A DNA stretch of 64,000 nucleotides from MFD04580-c1 sp963702995 (GCA_963702995.1 OY969783.1:6634001-6698000), one strand, 5' to 3'. Shown: positions 15,788-24,354, counted from the first letter of the stretch. Notes: generated by a model not told the origin, from the sequence alone. Translations and numbers: made by a program.

Positions 15788-16354
15788 TCAAGGGTTGGCG
15801 GCTGGCGCGGGGCCGCCAGCTTCGATCGGCTGGAGAATGGCCGGTTGCGTCGCCGAGGGGCCTTGGCCCGCGTCGTCGGCCGGCATCGTGGTGCTCTGGG
15901 CGGGTGGCGCGATCTTGTAGCGCGGGTTGTCCGTGATCGTCGGTCGGAAAACCTGGAGGAAGAGCATTCCGCCGACCCAGGTCCGCATGATCCACAGGAC
16001 GATCGTCGAGATCCCGGCCTCGACGAACTCCATGTCAAACATGTTCCTGACCGACAGCCAGTAGGCGATGAATGCGACCGCGTGTGAAATGAAGAACCCG
16101 GGTACGCCGAACTGCTCGCGAACCACGCCCGCGATCGCCGACGGGAAGATCGCGATCGCGGTGATTTTCAGCATCGCCGGCCCCAGCGCCCCCAGGCCAT
16201 GGCTAATAATGCCCGATGTGACGACCAGGGCAAAGAAGATCAGGATCAGGTTGACCATCACATCGACGACCACATACGTCGTCGCGTCGCGGAAGTTGAA
16301 TCGCCACCGTCCCAGGAACAGTGCCGCTTCAACGTAATTCGCCATCAGGCCCAC
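15788..16354 (-). CDS. Multi-pass membrane domain, C-terminal part of a zinc-ribbon membrane protein
   Basis: The last third of a gene that starts at 17463. This frame is genuine from about 16430, with NYLLPLFVICVGLMANYVEA as the first helix, and carries five membrane segments in all, among them YVVVDVMVNLILIFFALVV, MLKITAIAIFPSAIAGVV and VPGFFISHAVAFIAYWLSV. The tail is Ala/Pro-rich. It resembles Yip1-like five-helix membrane domains in outline only. A +1 shift near 16424-16432 separates it from the middle piece, where DNAKEAVRRYREVIPS leads into AEQQRKDEQAIAQN. No enzyme motif is seen; the function is unknown. Confidence 0.7.
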   Translation of the reverse strand: MGLMANYVEAALFLGRWRFNFRDATTYVVVDVMVNLILIFFALVVTSGIISHGLGALGPAMLKITAIAIFPSAIAGVVREQFGVPGFFISHAVAFIAYWLSVRNMFDMEFVEAGISTIVLWIMRTWVGGMLFLQVFRPTITDNPRYKIAPPAQSTTMPADDAGQGPSATQPAILQPIEAGGPAPAANP

Positions 16355-16808
16355 GCAGATGACAAAGAGCGGGAGGAGATAGTTCTGGGCGATCGCCTGT
16401 TCGTCCTTGCGTTGCTGCTCCGCGCCGCCGCGGCGACGGGATGACTTCGCGATAGCGACGGACCGCTTCTTTCGCGTTGTCGATCAGGTGGTCCGGAAGA
16501 TTCGGGCCGCCGCGGCCGCGCCGCCAGCGGCGGCCGCGCCCGCGCATCGGCGCCGGCCTCGGCGCGGCCTCCTCGTCTTCCACGTCATCGAAAGCCGAGA
16601 TCCGCTTGACCTTGGGCGCGGGCTCGGGAGGCGCGTCGCTCTCGCGCGGGGCTTCAAAGCGGGACGGGGCGAAGAGGTCTTCTTCGGTCCCCGCGGCGCG
16701 AGGCGCCGGCCGATCGTATGCGTTCGACGGCGGGGGTAATTCGTTCTCAACCTCAGGCGCCGCGCCGAGCCCAATCATCGACCGGCGCGAGGCCCGCTCC
16801 CGCTCCAT
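16329..16808 (-). CDS. Linker region of the zinc-ribbon membrane protein, middle part
   Basis: The segment between two frame breaks (near 16800 and 16430). It reads MIGLGAAPEVENELPPPSNA, an acidic Pro/Ala linker, an Arg/Gly-rich run (RGRGRRWRRGRGG) and PDHLIDNAKEAVRRYREVIPS, which leads into the first membrane helix of the next piece. It has no independent start site and should be read as part of the 15788-17463 gene. The Arg/Gly run may contact RNA or phospholipid, but this is guesswork. Confidence 0.55.
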   Translation of the reverse strand: MERERASRRSMIGLGAAPEVENELPPPSNAYDRPAPRAAGTEEDLFAPSRFEAPRESDAPPEPAPKVKRISAFDDVEDEEAAPRPAPMRGRGRRWRRGRGGPNLPDHLIDNAKEAVRRYREVIPSPRRRGAATQGRTGDRPELSPPALCHLRGPDGELR

Positions 16809-17463
16809 CGGGGACTGACGCGCCCGAGTGCGTGCCCGCGGCGGCCGGCGTGACAGGGAGCGGGGCGGCGGGAGTCGGGCTCTCCGGCGCCGGCCCCGCA
16901 AAGCTGGCGGCCGCGAAGCGTGGCGCGGTAAAGCCGGGCAAGGTCGATTTTTCCGTGGCGGGCTCCGGAGCGCCCGATGGCGGGGCGGCCGCGTGCTGCG
17001 CCGGGATCGCCGGCGTTGTGAAGAGCGACCTGGCGGCCGCCGGCTTCGGCGCGATCGGGTCGGCCGGCGTTGAAAGGCTCTGCGTCGCGAGGCCCGGCGT
17101 TGGAAGGCCCGGCGTCGCAAGAGCGGGGCGGCCGAGCGCCGCGCGAAGTTCGTTCAGGGTTTGCTGCTCCAGAGACATCGGCGGCAGGGACGAGCGCTGA
17201 GGGCCGGCCGCCTGCTGCGACGGCGCGGTCAATGAGATGGGCGGCAGCGTTGCGGACCTGGAACTGTTCGAATGTGGGCCGGTGGAAGGAGGCAAGTAAG
17301 AACCGGACGCCGCGGACTCTCCTGGCGTTGCCGCAACGGGGACCATTGGGATCGACCCGCCACAGGAGCACCTGACTGACAATCCGCTGAACCGAACGTC
17401 AAATGGAACGCGCTTGCCACACTTTCGGCAAGCGCATGCCGCACTGACGTTTGCCTCGGACAT
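16753..17463 (-). CDS. Zinc-ribbon membrane protein, N-terminal part
   Basis: The first part of a gene spanning 15788-17463. It begins MSEANVSAACACRKCGKRVP with a zinc-ribbon-like block: CxCRKCGK, then VRCSCGG about 20 residues on. A long Pro/Ala/Ser-rich low-complexity stretch follows, with repeats of ATPGLPTPGLATQSL type. ATG 17463 is preceded by GGGGA at short spacing. Near 16800 the frame moves by +1 into RERASRRSMIGLG. Together with the five-helix C-terminus, the layout of cytoplasmic ribbon, disordered linker and membrane domain is recurrent in this genome. The function is not known. Confidence 0.7.
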   Translation of the reverse strand: MSEANVSAACACRKCGKRVPFDVRFSGLSVRCSCGGSIPMVPVAATPGESAASGSYLPPSTGPHSNSSRSATLPPISLTAPSQQAAGPQRSSLPPMSLEQQTLNELRAALGRPALATPGLPTPGLATQSLSTPADPIAPKPAAARSLFTTPAIPAQHAAAPPSGAPEPATEKSTLPGFTAPRFAAASFAGPAPESPTPAAPLPVTPAAAGTHSGASVPDGAGAGLAPVDDWARRGA

Positions 17464-17619
17464 ATTTCCCCAATCGCGCCCGCGCTTCCGGGCCATCGGC
17501 CGCATCACTTGGGAACAGTGGATGGATAGTCTTCGGACATTAAGATCCAATTAGCGGTCCTCCTGGGGCTCGACCGCATTGTCGCGGGCGGTACGAAGGT
17601 GTAGGTCGGCAACCGGCGG

Positions 17620-18189
17620 CTACTTCTTCAGGAAGTTTGCGAGCAATCGCTCCCCCTGCTCGGTGAGAAAGCTTTCCGGGTGGAACTGAACGCCTTCCAG
17701 CGGCCACGTCTTATGCCGGACCCCCATGATTTCCTCCTGATCGGTCCAACTGCTCACCTCGTAGTCAGCCGGCAACGTGCCGTTGCGGATGATGAGCGAG
17801 TGGTAACGCGTGGCCGTGAAGGGGTTCGGCATCCCGTGATACAGCGTGCGGCCGTCGTGGCGGATCTGATCCGTCTTCCCGTGCATGAGCCGGGTTGCGC
17901 GCTCGACCACCGCGCCCGCCGTGAAGCCGATGCATTGATGCCCCAGACAGACGCCCAGAAGCGGGATCCGTGGCCCAAAGGCGCGAATGACATCGTTGGA
18001 AATGCCCCCTTCCTTCGGTGTGCAAGGGCCGGGTGAAATGACAACGTGCGTCGGTTTCAGCGCGTCCACCTCGTCCACGGTGACCTTGTCGTTCCGGAAG
18101 ACGCGAATTGGAGTGGCCGGCGCCACCTCACCCAGCTTTTGGACCAGGTTGTAGGTGAAGGAGTCGTAATTATCGATGAGGACGATCAT
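17620..18189 (-). CDS. trpG: Anthranilate / aminodeoxychorismate synthase glutamine amidotransferase
   Basis: A class-I glutamine amidotransferase of 189 residues that releases ammonia from glutamine for anthranilate synthase (tryptophan) or aminodeoxychorismate synthase (folate). The family start MIVLIDNYDSFTYNLVQKLG is exact. The oxyanion segment VISPGPCTPKEGG, the nucleophile elbow LLGVCLGHQ (Cys about 81) and VQFHPESFLT with the catalytic His and Glu are present. The partner component I gene is not adjacent, so sequence alone cannot decide trpG against pabA; many bacteria use one protein for both. It runs divergently from a structured leader and a heavy-metal-binding gene. Confidence 0.92.
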   Translation of the reverse strand: MIVLIDNYDSFTYNLVQKLGEVAPATPIRVFRNDKVTVDEVDALKPTHVVISPGPCTPKEGGISNDVIRAFGPRIPLLGVCLGHQCIGFTAGAVVERATRLMHGKTDQIRHDGRTLYHGMPNPFTATRYHSLIIRNGTLPADYEVSSWTDQEEIMGVRHKTWPLEGVQFHPESFLTEQGERLLANFLKK

Positions 18190-18280
18190 GTGCGTCTCAT
18201 TGTAGTGACGCCGGCCCGGCGCTGAAACGACCCGTCGGCGCAATTGATCGCAATGAGGCCGGCGGCTCTCCGTAACGCGC

Positions 18281-18308
18281 TGTTGAGTTTCCGCCCGCCG
18301 CCTATAAT
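18281..18308 (+). promoter_or_regulatory. Promoter with consensus TATAAT -10
   Basis: TATAAT at 18303-18308, a perfect -10 that stands out in a GC-rich region. A TTGA-containing -35-like element lies at 18281-18288 (TGTTGA with 16 bases of spacing). Transcription would begin near 18315, right at the first paired base of the structured RNA below. Confidence 0.65.
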
Positions 18309-18315
18309 CTGGATG

Positions 18316-18442
18316 CTTCACCCCCAAACGGGGGCGGAGGCCGGGAGAGGGCCTCGCGGATCAGACGATGCGTCGCGGGATGCGATCGGTTCTGATCAAC
18401 AACGGGAACCGCGGCAGGTCCCGGAACCCGCCATCGGGGTGA
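18316..18442 (+). ncRNA. Candidate structured leader RNA or small RNA upstream of the heavy-metal-binding gene
   Basis: A compact set of helices: P1 TCACCCC (18318-18324) with GGGGTGA (18436-18442); P2 GAGGCC (18337-18342) with GGCCTC (18350-18355); P3 GATCAG (18359-18364) with CTGATC (18392-18397); P4 CGGGA (18403-18407) with TCCCG (18419-18423). P1 competes with a local CCCCC/GGGGG hairpin at 18321-18334, as in a switch. It starts just after a consensus TATAAT and ends about 80 bases before the gene at 18525. I recognise no known RNA family (checked by eye against SRP, RNase P, 6S, tmRNA and cobalamin types). Confidence 0.45.
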
Positions 18443-18524
18443 GACTGGAAGTCATTCACAGTTGTGCCAACGTCGGCCCGGATCGGCCGTATATCGGGAT
18501 AACGGGGGACTCCGGAGGAGCTTC

Positions 18525-18797
18525 ATGGGAGTTGACGTCAGCCTTGATCAGCTAGCGGTGATTCGCGTGGAGGGCATGCATTGTCACAAGTGCGAGCTCG
18601 CGCTGCGCAAGGCGCTTCAGGCGCATCCCGGCGTGCATGAGGTCGAAGTCGATTTCAATAGCGGGCTCGTTTCGGCCCTGTTCGATCGATCCGCGGTGAA
18701 CGTCGGCCAACTGGTCGATTCGGTGGCGGCCGCCGGTTATCGCGTCGCCGGTTTCACCCAGGGCCAAGCTACGCACGGCCCGAACGACGGCGCCTAG
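18525..18797 (+). CDS. Heavy-metal-associated (HMA) domain protein
   Basis: A 90-residue single-domain protein of the HMA fold used by copper chaperones and metal-ATPase N-termini. It carries VEGMHCHKCELALRKAL, a variant of GMTCxxC with both metal-binding cysteines, and ends the fold with VDSVAAAGYRVAGF. GGAGGAG lies about six bases before ATG 18525. The likely cargo is a soft metal such as Cu(I), though the extra His in the motif could alter specificity. No metal ATPase is adjacent. It sits behind a promoter and a structured leader that might respond to a ligand. Confidence 0.88.
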   Translation: MGVDVSLDQLAVIRVEGMHCHKCELALRKALQAHPGVHEVEVDFNSGLVSALFDRSAVNVGQLVDSVAAAGYRVAGFTQGQATHGPNDGA

Positions 18798-18837
18798 TGG
18801 GCCGCTCCATCTAAATCAGCGGGTAGCTCGCGAATCA

Positions 18838-18913
18838 AAGTGCCGCCGGTGCCCTCACCGGCGCGGTTGCCCATCGCACACACGGCCCGCCGGTCACGGC
18901 ACCGGCGGCACTT
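18838..18913. repeat. Dispersed inverted repeat, copy 2 (AGTGCCGCCGG type)
   Basis: A perfect 16-bp inverted repeat, AAGTGCCGCCGGTGCC at 18838-18853 and GGCACCGGCGGCACTT at 18898-18913, with further partly paired CACCGGCG/CGCCGGT inside. It lies between the ends of the convergent HMA and ThuA genes and could also act as a bidirectional transcription stop. The left half matches 12628-12690. Confidence 0.75.
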
Positions 18914-19016
18914 ATTTGCGGCCCGCAACCCGAAGTTCACGACGGAACGAGCCGCCAGCCACGGTTTTTCTGTAAAAGGGACTCTGGCTCACTTCCACAA
19001 CTCGTCGCTCGGTAGT

Positions 19017-19760
19017 TCATCGGGCCTTGACCTCATCCACCCACCCGGCATCGTGTTTCCCGAAACTCGGCGCCTCGATTGGCTTAGCGGCCGCGTATCG
19101 GCAGGCGTTTTCGATCACCTTGATGATGGTCGGGTTGTGATAGGTCGGGAACATTTCGTGCCCCGGACGGAAGTAGACGATGCGGGCGGGGCCGCGCGTC
19201 CAGACGCAGAGGCTGCGGCAGACTTCGCCGCCGGCGAAGGAACTGATCATCACCGTCTGCTCGGGCTCGGGGATGTCGAAGAACTCGCCATACATCTCCT
19301 CCTTTTCCAGCGTGATGTGATCGGTAATCCCCTCCACCAGCGGATGGCCGGGACGGGTGACCCAGAGGATCTCGCGCTCGCCGGTATCGCGCCATTTGAG
19401 GTCGCAGCCCGTCCCCATCAGCCGCTTGAACGGCTTGGAAAAATGCGCGCTGTGCAGGAAGACCATCCCCATCCCTTCCATCACGCGCTGGTGGACCCGG
19501 TCGGCGATTGCTTGCTGCACGTCGTCATGGGCGAGATGGCCCCACCAGGTGAGGACGTCGGTCCGCTTCAGGCGCTCTTCGGTCAGCCCGTGCTCGGGTT
19601 GGTCCAGATGGGCGGCCGTGACCTCCAGCCCGTCCGCCTTCCGCAACGCGGCCGCGATCGTCTCGTGCATCCCCTCCGGGTAGATCTTGCGCACCTCTTC
19701 ACTCCGACGCTCGTGCCGGAACTCTCCCCAGACGGTGACCCGAACCCGATTGGTGCTCAT
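19017..19760 (-). CDS. ThuA-like domain protein
   Basis: A 247-residue protein of the ThuA (trehalose utilisation) family with a class-I glutamine-amidotransferase-like fold. Recognisable blocks are VRVTVWGEFRHERR at the start, DVLTWWGHLAHDDV, GMGMVFLHSAHFSKPFKRLM, and RIVYFRPGHEMFPTYHNP near the end. The usual amidotransferase Cys is not conserved in this family. Bacterial ThuA proteins are associated with sugar or trehalose metabolism, but the activity is poorly defined. AGGAG lies about seven bases before the ATG. No sugar operon is adjacent, so the role here is unknown. Confidence 0.9.
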   Translation of the reverse strand: MSTNRVRVTVWGEFRHERRSEEVRKIYPEGMHETIAAALRKADGLEVTAAHLDQPEHGLTEERLKRTDVLTWWGHLAHDDVQQAIADRVHQRVMEGMGMVFLHSAHFSKPFKRLMGTGCDLKWRDTGEREILWVTRPGHPLVEGITDHITLEKEEMYGEFFDIPEPEQTVMISSFAGGEVCRSLCVWTRGPARIVYFRPGHEMFPTYHNPTIIKVIENACRYAAAKPIEAPSFGKHDAGWVDEVKAR

Positions 19761-19899
19761 ACCGCACTCCTGCGTTGAAATCCCCCTCCGCGGCCGATCC
19801 TTCGCCCGTCGCCTCGCCGGTTGTGCCGGTCGCGACGCCGGAACATATTCGCCGTTTGGTGCTTACGCGGCCGGTGGGGCCGACGTCACGTTCGTCCCT

Positions 19900-20559
19900 T
19901 TACGACTTGCGCTGTCGGAACGCCCAGTCCTGCGTAAACCGGGCGAGCGGTGACGTCGCGCCGTCGGCGCCGCTCAAAGGCTGGAAGACGAGGACGAGGC
20001 GGATGTCGGTTTCGCCTTCCCATTCCCAGAAGTAGGCGTCGTTCGCGTCGTAGACGGTGTAGTAGCGCGGTTCGTCGTAGGTGAGGCCGCCGCCCCATTC
20101 CGAGCCGTACCCGCCGCGGCCGCGGAAGCCGTCGTCGCCACGGCCGAAGACGCCGCCGATGCCGATCCCGATCGTCGGGCCGCTCGGCGCTACCGCGCCT
20201 CGAACCGGCGGGAAGATCAGCTTCACGAAGGACTGCGGCGCGAGGGTCTGACTGGGCAGCGGGTGGCTCTGCCCGCGCGGGTCCACGACGGTACTCTGAT
20301 CGCCGACGAGCCGGATCGGGCCGTCCGATCGATTGAAGATCCGCATGACGAGGTGGTTCTCGTAGGCGGTGAGGCGGTATTCCAGCGGATCGCGAACGAT
20401 CGTGAGCTCGGCCTTTCCGACGTGGCCGACGAGGTTGGCGGGGCGCACCACGTCGTACTCATAATTCGTGCATCCACCAACGAGGCCGAATGCACCCAGG
20501 AACAGCGGCAGGAGGATCAGGTTCCGCTTCAACGAGGAGATCGTCATTATCGGGGTCAT
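19900..20559 (-). CDS. Predicted lipoprotein
   Basis: A 219-residue protein with a lipoprotein signal (NLILLPLFLGAFGLVGGC, lipobox Cys near residue 30). The mature part is beta-rich, with HLVMRIFNRSDGPIRLVGD and SFVKLIFPPVR, and a Gly/Arg-rich loop (GRGDDGFRGRGGYGSEWGGG). GAGG is placed about six bases before ATG 20559. It ends about 300 bases from the ThuA gene and is preceded closely by another lipoprotein gene on the same strand, a gap of 26 bases that suggests one transcript. No family is recognised; it is probably attached to the outer or inner membrane. Confidence 0.78.
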   Translation of the reverse strand: MTPIMTISSLKRNLILLPLFLGAFGLVGGCTNYEYDVVRPANLVGHVGKAELTIVRDPLEYRLTAYENHLVMRIFNRSDGPIRLVGDQSTVVDPRGQSHPLPSQTLAPQSFVKLIFPPVRGAVAPSGPTIGIGIGGVFGRGDDGFRGRGGYGSEWGGGLTYDEPRYYTVYDANDAYFWEWEGETDIRLVLVFQPLSGADGATSPLARFTQDWAFRQRKS

Positions 20560-20585
20560 GTGGGGCCTCGGGAAGACCGAATGAG

Positions 20586-21197
20586 TCAGAGCGTCGGACT
20601 GTTGGAGCTGGTTGAGGGCCGCGTGGCGGGCTCGCGCGGCTGACTGGGGGCCGTGGCGGGCGCCGCCTGAATCTCCGGCGGCTGCATCGAGCGAATGAAT
20701 GAGATCACCGCGGGGCTGACGCCGCGATCAACCAGGTAGTACTCCTGCCGCTCGGGGAGATAGAACACTTGCCCGCTTCGATGAAGCCGGTCGATGATTT
20801 CTTCCGAGCCGAGGCCCGCTTTGCGCAAGGCGACGACTTCATCAACGGAGATAAAGCCGTCGCTGTTGAGGTCGGCCGCGTCGGAGCGACGGACGTCTTC
20901 GATCTCGGCCGGTGTTCGAGCCGACCGTTCGCACGCGGCGTGGGCGGCGTTGTGATCGTGGGCCGCAATCTTGTCCGGCGCTGCGCCGATCAGCCAGGGT
21001 TCGCCTTCGAACAGATCGCGAATGTCACCCCGGGAGGGGCGCGAGGCGGCGTTGGCGGCGTCCCAACCCTGCATCGGCCCGTGGGGCCCGTTCGTACTGA
21101 TCAGGTTGGCACAGCCGGCTACGTGGATGGTCAAAGCTGCGACCAAAACGCCGTTCAATGCGCGACGCCCGGGATTTTCCGAAGAATGACAAGTCAT
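20586..21197 (-). CDS. Predicted lipoprotein with EF-hand-like loop
   Basis: A 203-residue lipoprotein (LNGVLVAALTIHVAGC, lipid-attached Cys near residue 29). The middle contains DLNSDGFISVDEVVALRKAG, a calcium-binding EF-hand-type loop with Asp/Asn/Asp/Glu at the ligand positions, followed by a helical segment (IIDRLHRSGQVFYLPERQEY) seen in other planctomycete lipoproteins. The tail is Pro/Ala/Ser/Thr-rich. ATG 21197 is chosen as the start that begins the signal peptide; the longer frame upstream lacks one. It lies 26 bases before the next lipoprotein gene, probably in one operon. Confidence 0.78.
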   Translation of the reverse strand: MTCHSSENPGRRALNGVLVAALTIHVAGCANLISTNGPHGPMQGWDAANAASRPSRGDIRDLFEGEPWLIGAAPDKIAAHDHNAAHAACERSARTPAEIEDVRRSDAADLNSDGFISVDEVVALRKAGLGSEEIIDRLHRSGQVFYLPERQEYYLVDRGVSPAVISFIRSMQPPEIQAAPATAPSQPREPATRPSTSSNSPTL

Positions 21198-21361
21198 GAG
21201 GCCCTCGGCCGATCCAAACAATCTGCGTCTCCAACGCGGTCGATGGTAGCACGCGAATAGCGTGCCGCAGTGGTGAGAGACTAAAAGCTGCGGTGTTAAA
21301 GGCTGCGGCGCGGCATCGGCTCGGGCACTCTGATGCAATACGTTGCCCACTGCTCACCGAG

Positions 21362-23527
21362 TTAAACCCGACCGAAGACGTTGTCGGGCGGCGTCGTCGT
21401 TCGTCGAGATGTAAGTTCGGCAGCACGACGACCGCGGCGGCGTCGAATCGGCCCCTCGCGATCAGTCGTGCGGCGCGGTTTCGCCCAGGTGGGATCGGGC
21501 CAGAAGAAGCCCTTTCTAGCGTCTTCCCGCTCGGGGGCGAGGCGGGCGGCTTCGCGGAATTCTTCCATCGCTTCCTGATACCGCCCCAGCTTTCCGAGGG
21601 CGGTCGCGTACTCCACGTGTGCGTCAACCCCGCTCGGGTTGCAGAACAAGGCGGCTCGCAGTTCCACGGCGGCGTCGGCCGGGCGGTCCTGCTTCAGGAG
21701 AAGCACGCCGAGGTTGTAATGGGCGTCCGCGTTGTGCGGGTCGCGGCGGGCGGCTTCCCGGTACTCGGCGTCGGCTTCCGCAAGCGAGCCCGTTGCCTCC
21801 AGCTCCGCCCCGAGATTGATATGCGCGTTGACATCGTCAGGGCGCACCGCGATCGCTTTGCGGAAGGCGGCAATCGCCTCGGCCGGCCGATGGAGAAGCG
21901 AAAGTGTCGCCCCGAGGCCGACGAGCGCATCGGGCATGTCAGGGTCGATCCGGGCCGCTTCCCCGTAGGCGGCCGCCGCGCCTTCCACGTCATTCTGGGT
22001 CAATAACGCCGAAGCAAGGTTGTAACACGCGGAAGAGAAGTTCCGGTTGTACTCCGTCGCCTTTCTGAAATGGGGGATCGCCTTCTCCGGCGCCTTCTCA
22101 TCCACCAGCGCCATGCCGAGGTTGTATTCGGCAAGGTAATTGCCGTCGGTCTTCTCAATCGCGTGCATGAAGAGCGTGGCGCTATCCCGCCAGTAGCCGA
22201 TCTGCGCCCAGGTGAAACCGATCAGCGTGACGAGCACGGCGGCGAAGGCGGTTGGCAGGAGGGTTCGCCCGCGCGGAGCGGCCGCCCACTGTGCGGGGAC
22301 GGTCCAGACGGCGGCCGCCATCAGCCCGATGTCGGCCAGATAGGTGTAGCGATCGGCCAGCGAATAGTCCGCGATGTAAACGATCCCGATCAGCGGCGCA
22401 AGGGCGATCACGAACCAGAGCCACCCGACCATCACCCACGGCCGCCGCCGCCATTGGAAGATCGCTAGGACCGTGACCCCCAACAGCAACGCCGACGCGG
22501 CCGCCGTCACAGGCACCGACCAGCCCGAGTGAGACATCGGGTAGGGGATCGCGAGGTCGGTCACCTGGACATGCTTCACCAGGTATCGGGCGTACGACAC
22601 CACCGCGTTCTGAATCCGAACCGCGAGCGGCGCAGGCTCGGTGAAGAAGTGCATCCCCTTGGCCGCGACCTCGTCGGCCCCGAACTGCTGGACCTTGAGC
22701 GTCCACAAAAGCAGGGCGATCGTCCCGACGACCTTCGGGAGGGCCAGCAGCCACCATGGCTTCTTCACGGGCTCGCCGTGCCCGACGCTTGCGGCCAGAC
22801 CGCCCTGGGCGACAGGCTCGCGGCCGAAGCGCCGCAGCGGCCAGTAATCCAGAAGGAACATGAGTGCCGGCAACGTGATCAGCACCGGCTTGGAGAACTG
22901 GCCGGCAATCACCGCGGCCCCCAGGAGCACCAGCCAGCGCGCCTGGCGCAGGCGAGACCATTGGGCGTAGGCGATGAGGGCGAGCAAGGAGAAGAAGAGG
23001 GCAAGCACGTCTTTCCGCTCGCTTGCCCAGGCGACGGATTCCACCCGGAGCGGGTGGACGGCGAACAAGAGGGCAACGGCCGCCGATCGCCACCTCTGAC
23101 GGGTCGGCAGCCAGAACAGAAGGAAGACGGCGGCCGCGTTCAGCGAATGGATGAACGCGTTGACCGCGTGGAAGCCGACAGGGCTCTTCCCAAACAACTG
23201 CGCGTCGAGCATCAGGCTGACCGTCGAGAGGGGGTGATAGAGGTACTCGATGGATGTCGTGAACGCGTATCGGATGTTCGCGATCGACAGGCCGGAAAGG
23301 ACGTGCGGGTTCTCAGTAATGTAGCGCGGGTCGTCGTAGTTGATGAATTTGCAGGTGACGACAGGGAAGAAGGCGACCCACGTAACCGCTACGACCGCGG
23401 CCGCCACTGCGAGGGGGGTCCACCGCTCGGACTTGCGAGTGCGACCGGCCAATCCGTTTGGCCGCCGGTCCGTCGCCCCAGCATTCCGCCCCATCCGAAT
23501 CGGCTTCGCTGACGCCCGTACCGCCAT
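21362..23527 (-). CDS. Multi-pass membrane protein with C-terminal TPR repeats
   Basis: A 721-residue protein. The first 420 residues hold about ten membrane helices with the sequence signs of TMTC/PMT-like glycosyltransferase-related proteins: FINYDDPRYITENPHV, YHPLSTVSLMLDAQLFG, FHAVNAFIHSLNAAAVFLLF and HPLRVESVAWASERKDVLA. The C-terminal 250 residues hold at least six TPR units. In related bacterial proteins the NYDDxxY and HPLxVE motifs lie on loops facing outward, and an enzymatic role in glycosylation is suspected but not shown. The start is uncertain: ATG 23527 is used, and TTG 23572 is also possible. The last 40 residues are Arg/Thr-rich and may be out of frame. Confidence 0.88.
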   Translation of the reverse strand: MAVRASAKPIRMGRNAGATDRRPNGLAGRTRKSERWTPLAVAAAVVAVTWVAFFPVVTCKFINYDDPRYITENPHVLSGLSIANIRYAFTTSIEYLYHPLSTVSLMLDAQLFGKSPVGFHAVNAFIHSLNAAAVFLLFWLPTRQRWRSAAVALLFAVHPLRVESVAWASERKDVLALFFSLLALIAYAQWSRLRQARWLVLLGAAVIAGQFSKPVLITLPALMFLLDYWPLRRFGREPVAQGGLAASVGHGEPVKKPWWLLALPKVVGTIALLLWTLKVQQFGADEVAAKGMHFFTEPAPLAVRIQNAVVSYARYLVKHVQVTDLAIPYPMSHSGWSVPVTAAASALLLGVTVLAIFQWRRRPWVMVGWLWFVIALAPLIGIVYIADYSLADRYTYLADIGLMAAAVWTVPAQWAAAPRGRTLLPTAFAAVLVTLIGFTWAQIGYWRDSATLFMHAIEKTDGNYLAEYNLGMALVDEKAPEKAIPHFRKATEYNRNFSSACYNLASALLTQNDVEGAAAAYGEAARIDPDMPDALVGLGATLSLLHRPAEAIAAFRKAIAVRPDDVNAHINLGAELEATGSLAEADAEYREAARRDPHNADAHYNLGVLLLKQDRPADAAVELRAALFCNPSGVDAHVEYATALGKLGRYQEAMEEFREAARLAPEREDARKGFFWPDPTWAKPRRTTDREGPIRRRRGRRAAELTSRRTTTPPDNVFGRV

Positions 23528-23814
23528 AGCGACATTACGCTCCGGCGGGCGGGACGCGTCAAGGTTGCTCAATCGGCCTTAATGCCGGACGAAGCGGTGC
23601 GTCAGGGCCGCCAGCGCGCCGCGGCCGTCGGAGAGCGGTCAGGTCTCAAAGGCGCGCCGCACAAGATTGTGGAGCCACTCGGCCAAGAACCCTAACCGAT
23701 CCCTTGCGTTCGCGGCTTGCTGGGCTTCGTCTTGGCGCGCGTGCGGTCTACCCAATTGGCCCGGCGGCCGATAGGCTGTCCATCGTGAGCTTCTCAACAC
23801 CATCGGGCGATTCT

Positions 23815-24354
23815 GTGCCTTATGCGGAACCTCGGCCGCCTGGTGCCGCGGGCACGAGAGGGCGTGCGCGGCGGCCGGCTCGGGCGCGTGGCGGGTTCAT
23901 TATCCTGTTCGGCACGCGGGCGATGGTATCGTCAGACCCTGGCCCGTCGCTGCGGGCTCAGTGCCCGCGGTGCAACCAGGAGGCGAACCTCGTCCCCAAG
24001 CGCTTCCGGACCTGGTTCACGCTCTTCTTTATCCCAGTTTTTCCCATGTCGCGGGTGACCGCGTTCACCGAGTGCTCCAACTGTCGTGCGCAGTTCAAGC
24101 TATCGGTGGATGACCTTCGAGCCCGAGTGGCCAGCTCCGATCAGCGGCAAAACCAGCAGGCGATCGCCCTGTATAACAGCCTGCGCCAGCCCCTCGAATG
24201 CGGTGACATTGAACGACCTGATGCACCTTTACGCCTCAATGCAGGAGTTCGACCAGGCGATATCGGCGGCCGCCACGTTCCCGCAGGCGCTGCACGCGAG
24301 CGAGCAGTGCATGTCCACCCTCGGCCGCGTCTACCTGGCGAAGAACGAGTTTGA
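23815..24354 (+). CDS. Zinc-ribbon/TPR protein, N-terminal part
   Basis: The genuine part runs to about 24190. It contains GGFIILFGTRAMV, then the ribbon CPRCNQEANLVPKRFRTWFT, a hydrophobic LFFIPVFPMSR, and CSNCRAQFKLS, which together match the zinc-ribbon-15-type family (ribbon flanking a short membrane-like segment). Near 24187-24190 the frame shifts +1 and a TPR tail follows in the frame ending at 24556. The start is uncertain; a GTG at 23815 is in frame upstream of the conserved FGTR block. The last 55 residues of this open frame are out of frame. The function is unknown. Confidence 0.6.
   Translation: MPYAEPRPPGAAGTRGRARRPARARGGFIILFGTRAMVSSDPGPSLRAQCPRCNQEANLVPKRFRTWFTLFFIPVFPMSRVTAFTECSNCRAQFKLSVDDLRARVASSDQRQNQQAIALYNSLRQPLECGDIERPDAPLRLNAGVRPGDIGGRHVPAGAARERAVHVHPRPRLPGEERV

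Noticed and set aside
18316..18442. SRP, RNase P, 6S, tmRNA or cobalamin riboswitch identity for the structured leader
   Set aside because: The conserved cores of these RNAs (for example GGAAGCAGCC of SRP or the tmRNA tag) are absent.
18838..19778. Plus-strand frame of 312 codons
   Set aside because: It is opposite the ThuA gene, whose family blocks are clear on the minus strand.
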